DNA from: a virus | Length of the DNA stretch: 25,168 nucleotides | Virus record (IMG/VR): IMGVR_UViG_3300031227_000389 | Location: 1 to 25,168 of that record | Reading direction: 5' to 3' (one strand) | Shown here: positions 14,080-20,700 of the stretch, piece by piece | How the letters are laid out: the number at the start of each line of letters is the position of its first letter | How positions within the stretch are numbered: position 1 is the stretch's first letter | Position numbers and translations under genes: made by a program | The notes under the pieces: generated by a model | Told to the model about the DNA's origin: nothing | The model's database searches: none | What the model saw: the letters and a program-made list of their open reading frames with translations, nothing else

Positions 14080-15306
14080 TCAAGCCACAGTTAACTGATA
14101 AATCGCGTCTTCATGATAAAGCACGGGAAGGCCTTTATCCTCGACACGCAGGAACATTCCGTCAGGATCTTTCACTTCCCAACGATCCAACTGCTGGCCC
14201 CATTTCCTTGCCAACTCATGGGGGGCTTTCATAAACTCTGCGATCGGCTCACCGTCTACATTATCCGCCCACATAATAAACTTATCCGTGGGGATAAACT
14301 TCTTGGTCATGTAAACGTAATCGTCACCAGACTTATAAGATGACGCCAATGTCCCGGTCGCGGTTAAGGTTCCGGCATTGGTGTTCACCGCCGAAATAGT
14401 TAAGGTCTCGGTTGTTTTCGCAGAAACATCCAGAACCGTCAGAGTGCCACCAACTTCAAAGTCCACTGTCGAATCCACAGAAACCGTATGAGGTCCAGCG
14501 CCGGCAGCCAGAGCTGAAGTCAACCAAGCCCTAATCTGGTACGCTTCGTCGTACTGGTACATTGTACCAATGCCGAGTAGGTTCCCAATTACTCCGGTCG
14601 GGTTGGCAAAAAGATCACCCTGGCCAAAAGCGGATTTCTGAAGCAGTGTTTGGATGTCATCGTCAAACAGCATAAGCTGAAGGACTTCGCTGGTGAAAAT
14701 GGCGTTACTCAGAACTCCGGCATTCGCATCACTGACTACCTGTTTGGCGTCAAAGATGTCCTCAAGGAGTTTCCGTTTGGTGCCAGTTCCCCACTTATAA
14801 TCCGTAGCGAGGGAAACCTTGTTATCATCCGGAATACCGTAGTCCAGGGTCAAATACACCCCGTTCTTATCCTTGTAGGTGAATCCATCGTTGCAAAGCA
14901 TCTGCGCCCGCATCCATTCCTCTCGGCGGTAACTTCTATTGCTGAGATTTCTGGACTGATTCGCCAACGTCCTGGCCGCTTTCTGGTACATACGGTCAGT
15001 CCCGGGTTGTCGGATGTTATTCAGAAAGGAAGCACCAAAGAAGGTCCTTTCTTTCCAGAACGCCGCGTGAGCAGAGTTCTCGCCCACTCCAGGGACGGCT
15101 GCAGCGGGAGATTCCGCATCCTCAGCGGCAAACGGGGTTAATCCCCTGCTTCCAATCTGAGATTCCCACTCGATGTTATCGGTTTCATAGTTTACGTCCC
15201 GAAACATATTGCTGAGAATCAGATTCGGTGGCCGCATATACTTCGTGATCAGCTTATTCAGCACGGTTAATCTCAGTGCTGGTATATCGTTAATTCCTAT
15301 AGGCAT
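14080..15306 (-). CDS. Major capsid protein, lambda GpE-like
   Basis: This 408-residue protein should form the HK97-fold shell. Features include an N-terminal helix and arm (LRLTVLNKLITKYMRPPNLI), WESQIGSRGLTPF, and a helix with RREEWMRAQMLCNDGFTY, matching the phage capsid family E. The C-terminal A domain follows (IPTDKFIMWADNVDGE; VKDPDGMFLRVED; LPVLYHEDAIYQLTV). Residues about 262-332 form an extra Thr/Val-rich beta insertion (HTVSVDSTVDFEVGGTLTVLD...), absent from a basic GpE protein of about 340 residues. AGGAGGTGAGG gives a strong ribosome site. It follows the decoration protein, as in lambda D-E order. Confidence 0.88.
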   Translation of the reverse strand: MPIGINDIPALRLTVLNKLITKYMRPPNLILSNMFRDVNYETDNIEWESQIGSRGLTPFAAEDAESPAAAVPGVGENSAHAAFWKERTFFGASFLNNIRQPGTDRMYQKAARTLANQSRNLSNRSYRREEWMRAQMLCNDGFTYKDKNGVYLTLDYGIPDDNKVSLATDYKWGTGTKRKLLEDIFDAKQVVSDANAGVLSNAIFTSEVLQLMLFDDDIQTLLQKSAFGQGDLFANPTGVIGNLLGIGTMYQYDEAYQIRAWLTSALAAGAGPHTVSVDSTVDFEVGGTLTVLDVSAKTTETLTISAVNTNAGTLTATGTLASSYKSGDDYVYMTKKFIPTDKFIMWADNVDGEPIAEFMKAPHELARKWGQQLDRWEVKDPDGMFLRVEDKGLPVLYHEDAIYQLTVA

Positions 15307-15325
15307 AACACCTCACCTCCTTTCA

Positions 15326-16015
15326 TTAAAAAATGTAATACGGAGTGCTGTCAGAGCCACCAATGTCAGTTACGACATCCGCATTCCAGTTATAAAGATT
15401 TGCTGAATAGAGCATCGCGTTGCTGATAATCAATACGCCCTGTCCGCCCTTGGCGTTTTCGCCCACACCAGTATCCACGGCAGCTTTCAACACACCAGTC
15501 GCGGCCACAAATGGAGTCGCAGCAGCAGACTGGATGGTAATGACCGCGCCCTTGGCAATGGTTTCGGAACCGAAAGCGTTCGTCACCGTAATTTTTGCCA
15601 TATGAGTGTAAGTCGTCCGATCAATGGCGGTGATAGCTCCCAAATCCGTATTCCCATCAAGGTCACTGTCACCGGCAACCAGATGATCGCCAACGGCAAA
15701 CTTGTAACTGTCGTCCATGGTCACATACCCATCGGTACCCGTTGACGGATCAGTCACCAAAAAAGCCGCACCAAACAAGTTGGAAATACCCGCAGCTACA
15801 TTACCTGCCGCGTCAATCCCGGTATAAGGCACATGCTGGCCAACCCGGCTGGTACTTTCCGTGATGATCCCCATGATGGCTCCGGCTTTAATCACACCGT
15901 AACCTGCGGGAATCGTGATCGCTCGCGCGAACGCTTTGTCGGGGTCACTGTAGAAGAGTCTTTTCAGATCCTCCTGCCCTCCCCTGTTAATGTATGGAGT
16001 TTGTCCTAACGGCAT
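15326..16015 (-). CDS. Head decoration protein candidate
   Basis: This 229-residue protein starts MPLGQTPYINRGGQEDL. It is rich in Gly, Ala, Thr and strands, with ITIPAGYGVIKAGAIMGI and a domain with FAVGDHLVAGDSDLDG and MAKITVTNAFGS. The 'kaGtvlG' pattern near residues 40-50 is typical of capsid-stabilising (lambda gpD-like) proteins, with an added domain, since gpD is about 110 residues. It lies between the protease/scaffold and major capsid genes, exactly the lambda D position, and has AGGAGGTGAAG before the start. The extra C-terminal half is less clear. Confidence 0.68.
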   Translation of the reverse strand: MPLGQTPYINRGGQEDLKRLFYSDPDKAFARAITIPAGYGVIKAGAIMGIITESTSRVGQHVPYTGIDAAGNVAAGISNLFGAAFLVTDPSTGTDGYVTMDDSYKFAVGDHLVAGDSDLDGNTDLGAITAIDRTTYTHMAKITVTNAFGSETIAKGAVITIQSAAATPFVAATGVLKAAVDTGVGENAKGGQGVLIISNAMLYSANLYNWNADVVTDIGGSDSTPYYIF

Positions 16016-16016
16016 A

Positions 16017-16538
16017 TCACTTCACCTCCTCTCTATTTGCGCCGGAAGCGGCAAACAGGCTATCAGCCAGTTCGTCTTCTTCTTTTTCCAGCTTGCTGTT
16101 GGCTTTGGTTTCGTCATCCTCAACATCCTTGGATGAGAATCCAGTACCCATTACTTTTGACGTTGCGCCACGAGCTTCCCAATCCTCGACTTCTGCCTGC
16201 ACAGCTTCAGCAAACGCGGTCTTATCCAGCACGCCCTTATCGACGAACTTGTCATAAGCCACCTGCGCCTCAACTTTCTCATGCAGCCGGTCCGGGACAT
16301 CGGTCAACGCTTTTGCCCATATTCTGTCAGCTTCGGCCTTCATATCCCTTTCCTGGCGAATAACTTCGGCTTTTTCCAACTTGAGCAAAGTAGCTTTCAT
16401 TTCATCGCGCTCTTGATCGTGAGTAGTCATGAGTGCTTTTTTGTCCTCCTCAAACTGCTCGGTTAATTGCCCTTTCACCGAATCCTCAATCGAGCTTACG
16501 AGATCCGGATACTGCGTTTTGAGTTCCTGCATATTCAT
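16017..16538 (-). CDS. Nested scaffold protein (internal in-frame start)
   Basis: This is the C-terminal part of the S49 protease gene, translatable by itself from ATG 16538 as about 173 residues. AGGAGGTG stands 8 bases before that ATG, an ideal site. The protein is charged and coiled-coil-like (EEDKKALMTTHDQERDEMKATLLKLEKAE) with a helical, acidic C terminus, as expected of a scaffold that shapes the procapsid and is later degraded. A second strong site gives an alternative start at 16601 or 16607. In lambda, Nu3 is made from within C in the same way. Independent synthesis is inferred. Confidence 0.6.
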   Translation of the reverse strand: MNMQELKTQYPDLVSSIEDSVKGQLTEQFEEDKKALMTTHDQERDEMKATLLKLEKAEVIRQERDMKAEADRIWAKALTDVPDRLHEKVEAQVAYDKFVDKGVLDKTAFAEAVQAEVEDWEARGATSKVMGTGFSSKDVEDDETKANSKLEKEEDELADSLFAASGANREEVK

Positions 16539-17465
16539 GGTTTTCACCTCCTCGTTTTTATCGTCCTCTGGTTTAAGATTTCCTTGAGCTTCATTAGACA
16601 CGTGCATCACCTCCTTTTGGGTTGGTTGGCCATTCAATTCAGCCAGTATGATCCCAGGCACTTCACTGAATGAGGCGACTTCATCGGCCAAACCCTTTTG
16701 CACTGCCTTTTCGCCCATAAAAATCCCAGCCTGAGTTGCAATAACTTGTGCTATTTTCATTCCCCGATTCCGTGCTACGGTTGCGGTAAATAATTCGTAA
16801 TGATCCGATACGTCCTCTTCGAGCATCGCCTTGCCTTCATCGGAAAGCGGAGCGTAAGGGCTTAAATCGGTTTTCCTATCCCCTTTATAAATGGCCGTGT
16901 ACTTAACGCCGGCTTTGGCGTCGGCGTCCGACTGGTCACGATGGATCGCAATCACGCCAATCGACCCAACGTGTGCCGTCCTTGAAACAAAGAGATGATC
17001 AGCAGCGGACCCGATCGCGTAAGCGGCAGAGAACGCACTCTCATTCGCCACGGCATAAATGGGTTTCTCTCCACGGGCTTGAAAAATCTCGTCAGACAGG
17101 TCCATCACCCCGGCGGCTTCTCCACCAGGGCTGTCAATGTCCAGAAGAATCGCGTCTGCATCGGAGGCAAGAGCGGCCTTGAAGTCGTTCCGGATGTCGT
17201 CATACGTCGTGAGACCTGACATGGCATCCAATCCGTGCGTTCGGTGAACCAGGGAGCCAACCACTGGGACCACTGCAATCGATTTAGGAGCGGTGATCAC
17301 CTGTCTTTCCCCGGCAGCAGCGAACCCAATCGATTTAATGTCCACGTCATCGGCACCAATACGTCCTCCGATCACGTCAAGGATCACCTGAAGTTTGTCC
17401 GGTAGAATCATGAGCGGCGTATTGATCGCCTTACCTGCCAGTCTACTCAGCACCATCTTGTCCAC
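16017..17465 (-). CDS. S49 (SppA-type) prohead protease with C-terminal scaffold
   Basis: This 482-residue protein starts at GTG 17465, with GGAG 7 bases upstream; it overlaps the portal gene end by 23 bases. Residues 30-270 are an S49 serine protease: VVPVVGSLV, ILLDIDSPGGEAAG, the nucleophile region NESAFSAAYAIGSAAD (Ser146 in FSAAY) and the general-base Lys194 (AIYKGDR). These act in prohead maturation, cutting scaffold and possibly portal (lambda gpC). Residues about 285-482 are the acidic helical scaffold, also likely made separately from internal starts. No signal peptide is seen, so it is not the host SppA. An ATG at 17456 is an alternative start. Confidence 0.87.
   Translation of the reverse strand: MDKMVLSRLAGKAINTPLMILPDKLQVILDVIGGRIGADDVDIKSIGFAAAGERQVITAPKSIAVVPVVGSLVHRTHGLDAMSGLTTYDDIRNDFKAALASDADAILLDIDSPGGEAAGVMDLSDEIFQARGEKPIYAVANESAFSAAYAIGSAADHLFVSRTAHVGSIGVIAIHRDQSDADAKAGVKYTAIYKGDRKTDLSPYAPLSDEGKAMLEEDVSDHYELFTATVARNRGMKIAQVIATQAGIFMGEKAVQKGLADEVASFSEVPGIILAELNGQPTQKEVMHVSNEAQGNLKPEDDKNEEVKTMNMQELKTQYPDLVSSIEDSVKGQLTEQFEEDKKALMTTHDQERDEMKATLLKLEKAEVIRQERDMKAEADRIWAKALTDVPDRLHEKVEAQVAYDKFVDKGVLDKTAFAEAVQAEVEDWEARGATSKVMGTGFSSKDVEDDETKANSKLEKEEDELADSLFAASGANREEVK
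16539..16553 (-). promoter_or_regulatory. Internal ribosome binding site for nested scaffold
   Basis: On the minus strand GAGGAGGTG stands 8 bases before ATG 16538, inside the protease frame. Such a strong site in the middle of a long gene is unlikely by chance. It decides the proposed scaffold start. Confidence 0.6.
16601..16618 (-). promoter_or_regulatory. Second internal ribosome binding site in the protease gene
   Basis: AAAAGGAGGTG on the minus strand precedes an in-frame ATG at 16607 by only 2 bases and an in-frame GTG at 16601 by 8 bases. The GTG is better spaced. It gives a second possible internal start for the scaffold, 21 residues longer than the one at 16538. Confidence 0.5.
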
Positions 17466-19203
17466 TTTTCTTCTCCTTTTTGCCTTTGCCTGTTTTTTCC
17501 TGATCTGCCGGGGGCGTGTCCCCGCGACCTTTGTTGTCCCGAGTCCCGCCGCCACTGCCGTCTTTCTTAGGTTCCCCTGGTTTCGGTTGCGCCGGTTCAG
17601 CCTGTAGTGTTTCCTGCACAGATTCAGCGTCCATGTTCAAAGGGAGTTCCGGATACATTTCCTTTTCAGTCTCGTATCGGAGTCGCAGTTTCCTGTGATT
17701 TCCAAAGCCCATCTTCTTAACCAGCTCACTCAATGGGATGCCGGCCGTGTCATGTAAAGACGCATGCTTCGAACCAAAGAATGCCCTCGACCTTGCCTCG
17801 GGATCGTTGGTCTCGCTCGTAGGGAAACTGATTTCGATGAGTCGCTCTGGCTTGACATCCCTTTCCTTGAATATGGGCTCCTTGTTTTTGAACGAAACGG
17901 CTTCCCTAACCTTGAATGTTTCAGGGAACTTGCTAACTTTGCTTTTCAGGAAGAACACCCCACCCCAAAAATCGTATCTCAAGAACTTTTCGAAATAGCT
18001 GACCTCATCACTCACCCGATCGCTCATGGGTCCGCGACTTTCCTTGACACTGGCGAAAGTCCCAGAGGACTGCCCGGTGGTAACGTCCGCCGCTTCATTC
18101 AGCCCGCTTGTGACCTGATGGAGGATGTCGGTGTCAGATTCAGAGATATTCGGGAGGTTCGGGTTCATGACCTTCGCTTCCATGTTCGGGCCAAGAACCA
18201 ACGAACTCCCCGGGGTCTTGGGGGCAGCGATCCCCGTCTTAAGCCGGTCGTCATCAGACATCCTCAACCACTCAATCCACGATCGGATATCGGTAAACTG
18301 GAAGGTGTAGACATACGCTCCAGCCGATTTCTTGTGGTCGATCTCGTATTTCTTGAGGTTCTCCCAGTGGTTCAACCATTCGAGAATGGTCCTGGAATGA
18401 CCGATATTTCTTTTTGTGATGTAGGATTTATCCCATTCGATGATGAAGCGGTTGAACCCGCCGATAGACTTGAATTTTGATTTCCGACTTCCCTTGAGAG
18501 CATCGTTAGAAAACCCCTTTTGTTTCTTGGCGATGGCCATGAGTTCGGGGTATCTGGCAATGAATATGGATGGGATCTGTTCTTCTACCGAGTCATCGTC
18601 TCGCTTGATGCAGTAGATCAAAGGCATGGTCGTCTTAAAGGGATGGTAGATGATGCCGCTCTCGACATTGGATGATCGGACACAGGAAGGATCAATAAAA
18701 TCTATCTCGATGAAACCGTCGTTATGGACGGTGCAACATACTCGTAACTCCCCTTCGATAATGCTTCTAACCGTGTATTTTGGCCAAAAGTTGTAGAGCC
18801 TATTCCTGGGATCAAGCTCAATCTCTTCAATCGCGTCCTGGATCTGCTCAATGTCGGAGCTGGCTGATTCAAACCCGTAGCCGCTCATGCGACCTGCCAG
18901 ACCACGAATAGCTGTATTGACTTGAGGTGTGCGCTGGAACTTGAGCCAGCACTGCTCCTGAAGGTATTCCCTTGTGGCGGGACTTTCGTCTTTCCCATCC
19001 GCCAGGGTAGCAGAATAACCGTCTGCGTCTGTGGTGCGTCCGCTCGGGTCCCCATAAGATCCGGTCCCTGGGTCGTACTGCCACGGGGTGCTCATGCTGA
19101 TCCCGGGGATCTCCCTGAAGATGGCCTCCAGATATTCGTCTGGGATATCTTCAATCTTCGTTGGGATGCTGTCCCCTGGTTGTAGGACTGTGGATACTGA
19201 CAT
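17443..19203 (-). CDS. Portal protein
   Basis: This 586-residue protein should form the dodecameric DNA-entry ring at one capsid vertex. It has a long N-terminal region, LKFQRTPQVNTAIRGLAGRMSGYGFES typical of portal crown/wing entry, and a mixed alpha/beta core. Later come GIAAPKTPGSSLVLGPNMEAKVMNP and EAADVTTGQSSGTFASVKESRGP, the pattern around the portal tunnel helix. The C terminus is a Pro/Gly/Lys-rich tail (KPGEPKKDGSGG). Order TerL-portal-protease matches lambda-like heads. The start ATG has GGAG 5 bases upstream and lies only 12 bases after the U-run of a terminator. Confidence 0.85.
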   Translation of the reverse strand: MSVSTVLQPGDSIPTKIEDIPDEYLEAIFREIPGISMSTPWQYDPGTGSYGDPSGRTTDADGYSATLADGKDESPATREYLQEQCWLKFQRTPQVNTAIRGLAGRMSGYGFESASSDIEQIQDAIEEIELDPRNRLYNFWPKYTVRSIIEGELRVCCTVHNDGFIEIDFIDPSCVRSSNVESGIIYHPFKTTMPLIYCIKRDDDSVEEQIPSIFIARYPELMAIAKKQKGFSNDALKGSRKSKFKSIGGFNRFIIEWDKSYITKRNIGHSRTILEWLNHWENLKKYEIDHKKSAGAYVYTFQFTDIRSWIEWLRMSDDDRLKTGIAAPKTPGSSLVLGPNMEAKVMNPNLPNISESDTDILHQVTSGLNEAADVTTGQSSGTFASVKESRGPMSDRVSDEVSYFEKFLRYDFWGGVFFLKSKVSKFPETFKVREAVSFKNKEPIFKERDVKPERLIEISFPTSETNDPEARSRAFFGSKHASLHDTAGIPLSELVKKMGFGNHRKLRLRYETEKEMYPELPLNMDAESVQETLQAEPAQPKPGEPKKDGSGGGTRDNKGRGDTPPADQEKTGKGKKEKKSGQDGAE

Positions 19204-19214
19204 CTAATCTCCAT

Positions 19215-19263
19215 AAAAAAAGCCCGGGCGGGGAAAGATTGTCTCTTTCTCCATCCGGGCTTT
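19215..19263 (-). terminator. Strong intrinsic terminator directly before the portal gene
   Basis: The arms at 19219-19227 and 19255-19263 (AAAGCCCGG / CCGGGCTTT) pair perfectly over 9 bp. An inner GGAGAAAGA / TCTTTCCCC stem extends them with one mismatch around a GACAA loop. On the minus strand the hairpin is followed by seven T (19215-19221). The U-run ends about 12 bases before the portal ATG, so transcription from terminase must read through, be antiterminated, or restart. Confidence 0.85.
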
Positions 19264-19320
19264 CGAAAAGCTCACTTAGCGGAAGGTTTTATGCGGCGCT
19301 CGAAGCGCTCAAACTACCTG
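19264..19320 (-). other. Short non-coding spacer upstream of the terminator
   Basis: This stretch between the Com-like gene and the terminator contains one small inverted repeat on the minus strand (GCGCT-TCG-AGCGC, about 19294-19306). A weak TTGAGC with a TAAAAC about 15 bases on is below the level I would call a promoter. It could be a target for the Com-like protein; nothing firm is visible. Confidence 0.2.
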
Positions 19321-19458
19321 TCAGAACTTATTTATATGTCCACACTTTTTACATTTAATTTCTATCCCCCTGCGTTTGTCCAAGAGATTCCTGTCTGCGA
19401 CCACAAACAGTATCCCTTTGCACTTATTACACCGTATTTTCTCTTTGAAATCCTTCAT
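19321..19458 (-). CDS. Com-like zinc-finger protein (45 residues)
   Basis: This small protein starts MKDFKEKIRCNKCKG; its ATG overlaps the stop of the previous ORF as ATGA. C10-x2-C13 and C36-x2-C39 followed by GH-I-N-K give the compact Com zinc ribbon (IRCNKC ... IEIKCKKCGHINK), very close to the Mu Com pattern, whose founder binds RNA to activate mom translation. It is followed by about 57 non-coding bases with a small GCGCT/AGCGC hairpin and then the terminator before the portal gene. It may regulate a downstream message. No mom gene is in the window. Confidence 0.75.
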   Translation of the reverse strand: MKDFKEKIRCNKCKGILFVVADRNLLDKRRGIEIKCKKCGHINKF

Positions 19459-19610
19459 AAAGGCATAACTAAAAGTAATGCAATAGCCTCCTCATAAAAA
19501 ACTTTTTCACGTTTGTCAAGTAAAAAGTGACTGTTGGTGATAATGACTGTCGGATCGAACCCATACCCTTGGACTGAATCATAATAGTCGAATTTCGATA
19601 TAATCCTCAT
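19455..19610 (-). CDS. Short ORF resembling the N terminus of a longer phage family
   Basis: This 51-residue ORF starts MRIISKFDYYDSVQGYGFD. I associate this opening ('IISKF.DYYDSVQ..G.D') with longer conserved proteins found in phages and bacteria, which would make this copy a truncated or minimal form. It ends hydrophobic (EEAIALLLVMPL) and then overlaps the Com-like ATG. Its start is 3 bases after the preceding stop. The coupling suggests it is translated even if it has lost a domain. Function is unknown. Confidence 0.45.
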   Translation of the reverse strand: MRIISKFDYYDSVQGYGFDPTVIITNSHFLLDKREKVFYEEAIALLLVMPL

Positions 19611-19612
19611 TT

Positions 19613-19942
19613 TTATCCCCATAGGTCCAAAGCGGTCTCAACATCGCAGGTGGTTGTAGGTTCGATGTCCTTCCTCATTTCAAGGATCATCTCTGCATAC
19701 GCCTTCACAATCTCTTCGGCATTTTCACCGACTGAGGCAAGGGTCCGCCATTTCAGGTACGCCACGACAACCTTATCCGGCGCCATGATAAACAGTTGGA
19801 TGCCAAGCCTTGACAGTCTTTGGCCAAGAGCCTTGACCACATGAGGCTTTGTGGGTTGTTTGGCAATCATATCAACCATCAGATCCACGATCTCGTTGTA
19901 AACTTTTACTTTTTCTGGAAAGATTGCACTTAATTCTTGCAT
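19613..19942 (-). CDS. Conserved helical protein, unknown
   Basis: This 109-residue protein starts MQELSAIFPEKVKVYNEIVDLMVDM. I chose ATG 19942 because AGGAGG lies 6 bases upstream; the open frame extends to 20158 but overlaps the membrane gene and has no good start. It is almost all helix and ends with EEIVKAYAEMILEMRKDIEP. A '..mRKD.g' ending recalls helical bacterial proteins of unknown function. It overlaps the membrane-protein gene by 13 bases, so the two may work together. No catalytic residue pattern is visible. Confidence 0.62.
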   Translation of the reverse strand: MQELSAIFPEKVKVYNEIVDLMVDMIAKQPTKPHVVKALGQRLSRLGIQLFIMAPDKVVVAYLKWRTLASVGENAEEIVKAYAEMILEMRKDIEPTTTCDVETALDLWG

Positions 19943-20190
19943 TTTGGTCCTCCTGTCATCCTTAATCCTGTGTGGAATGCTTGCACCCCTATCTCCTCTA
20001 CCAGTAAAGTCAGCAGTTTCATTTTCTTTTGGGTGTTGCGATTTATGATCTCCTGTATTTCGATTGCAGCAAGAACGAGAACCAACAGGCTGGGGACCCA
20101 CCCATACCATTGCGGGAAAACAAACCATAATACGACTACGGCCAAGCAGCACGCCCACCTAACATAATCCGATGTTTTGAGTAGTCTCAT
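19930..20190 (-). CDS. Small membrane protein with two helices
   Basis: This 86-residue protein has a short basic start (MRLLKTSDYVR) and two hydrophobic stretches (about residues 12-27 and 31-46), then a charged helix (QEIINRNTQKKMKLLTLLVEE) and a polar end. Two close membrane segments and a charged tail are seen in class II holins, but the place between terminase and portal is unusual for one. It starts as ATGA overlap with the gene before and overlaps the next by 13 bases. A holin, antiholin or host-membrane role is possible. Confidence 0.6.
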   Translation of the reverse strand: MRLLKTSDYVRWACCLAVVVLWFVFPQWYGWVPSLLVLVLAAIEIQEIINRNTQKKMKLLTLLVEEIGVQAFHTGLRMTGGPKCKN

Positions 20191-20441
20191 CCCTCATCAC
20201 CCCCACCTTCAGGCCATATCCAGCTAACACCGTTCCAATAACCCTTATCTGAAACGAACACAGGAGAGGATGCGACCTTATCGTAAAAGCCCGAATCACC
20301 CTCTACGTGATCCAAAGTCAATCCGCTCATCTCCGGAGTAGCTCTAATAATAAAGTTTTTTGCAGATTCTTCTTTCCCGCCGGTGGTCCCATCGTCTACG
20401 GTTGCTGTGCTCACGATTCTTGATCCGCCATAGCTTATCAT
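20187..20441 (-). CDS. Small protein, unknown
   Basis: This 84-residue protein starts MISYGGSRIVSTATVDDG, with an ATGA overlap to the gene upstream. It is Gly-, Ser- and Asp-rich and aromatic near the end (KGYWNGVSWIWPEGGG), with no Cys. It appears beta-rich and soluble, perhaps a minor virion component. I do not recognise a family. Confidence 0.5.
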   Translation of the reverse strand: MISYGGSRIVSTATVDDGTTGGKEESAKNFIIRATPEMSGLTLDHVEGDSGFYDKVASSPVFVSDKGYWNGVSWIWPEGGGDEG

Positions 20442-20683
20442 TCATCGACCCCCTCTATTCTAATACCCAGCCTGCCAACAGATTTAACGAAAATAGATCC
20501 TTGATGCTTTGTCAGCCAGAAATAAAGTTGAGCTAATTCGGCGACACTCAAATTGTCTAAGTCTCCGGCGTTAATTTCAGAGAGTAACTCTATGACAGCT
20601 AAGATTTTGGTTTTACCTTTTCTCATCCGCCTTTCTCCGGGTAAATATCCGGGTGGTGGGAATCTTGGGTCATCTGCTACCAT
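20438..20683 (-). CDS. Small protein after terminase, unknown
   Basis: This 81-residue protein starts MVADDPRFPPPGYLPGER, with a strong GGGGAGGTG site upstream. The first 20 residues are Pro-rich; the rest is helical (AVIELLSEINAGDLDNLSVAELAQLYFWL). It lies 17 bases after the large terminase and overlaps the next gene by 4 bases. No motif suggests a function. A host-takeover or packaging accessory cannot be excluded. Confidence 0.55.
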   Translation of the reverse strand: MVADDPRFPPPGYLPGERRMRKGKTKILAVIELLSEINAGDLDNLSVAELAQLYFWLTKHQGSIFVKSVGRLGIRIEGVDE

Positions 20684-20700
20684 TAAAAATCACCTCCCCT

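Noticed and set aside
16155-16450. CRISPR-like or tandem repeats in the scaffold and other charged regions
   Set aside because: Repeated GAA/AAG-type codons reflect coiled-coil composition; no regular repeat-spacer spacing is present.
17764-18480. Plus-strand 238-codon frame inside the portal gene
   Set aside because: Antisense to a well-supported portal gene; no start signal or recognised motif.
19943-20158. Long N-terminal extension of the helical protein ending at 19613
   Set aside because: It lies wholly inside the membrane-protein gene in another frame; the ATG at 19942 has a strong ribosome site.
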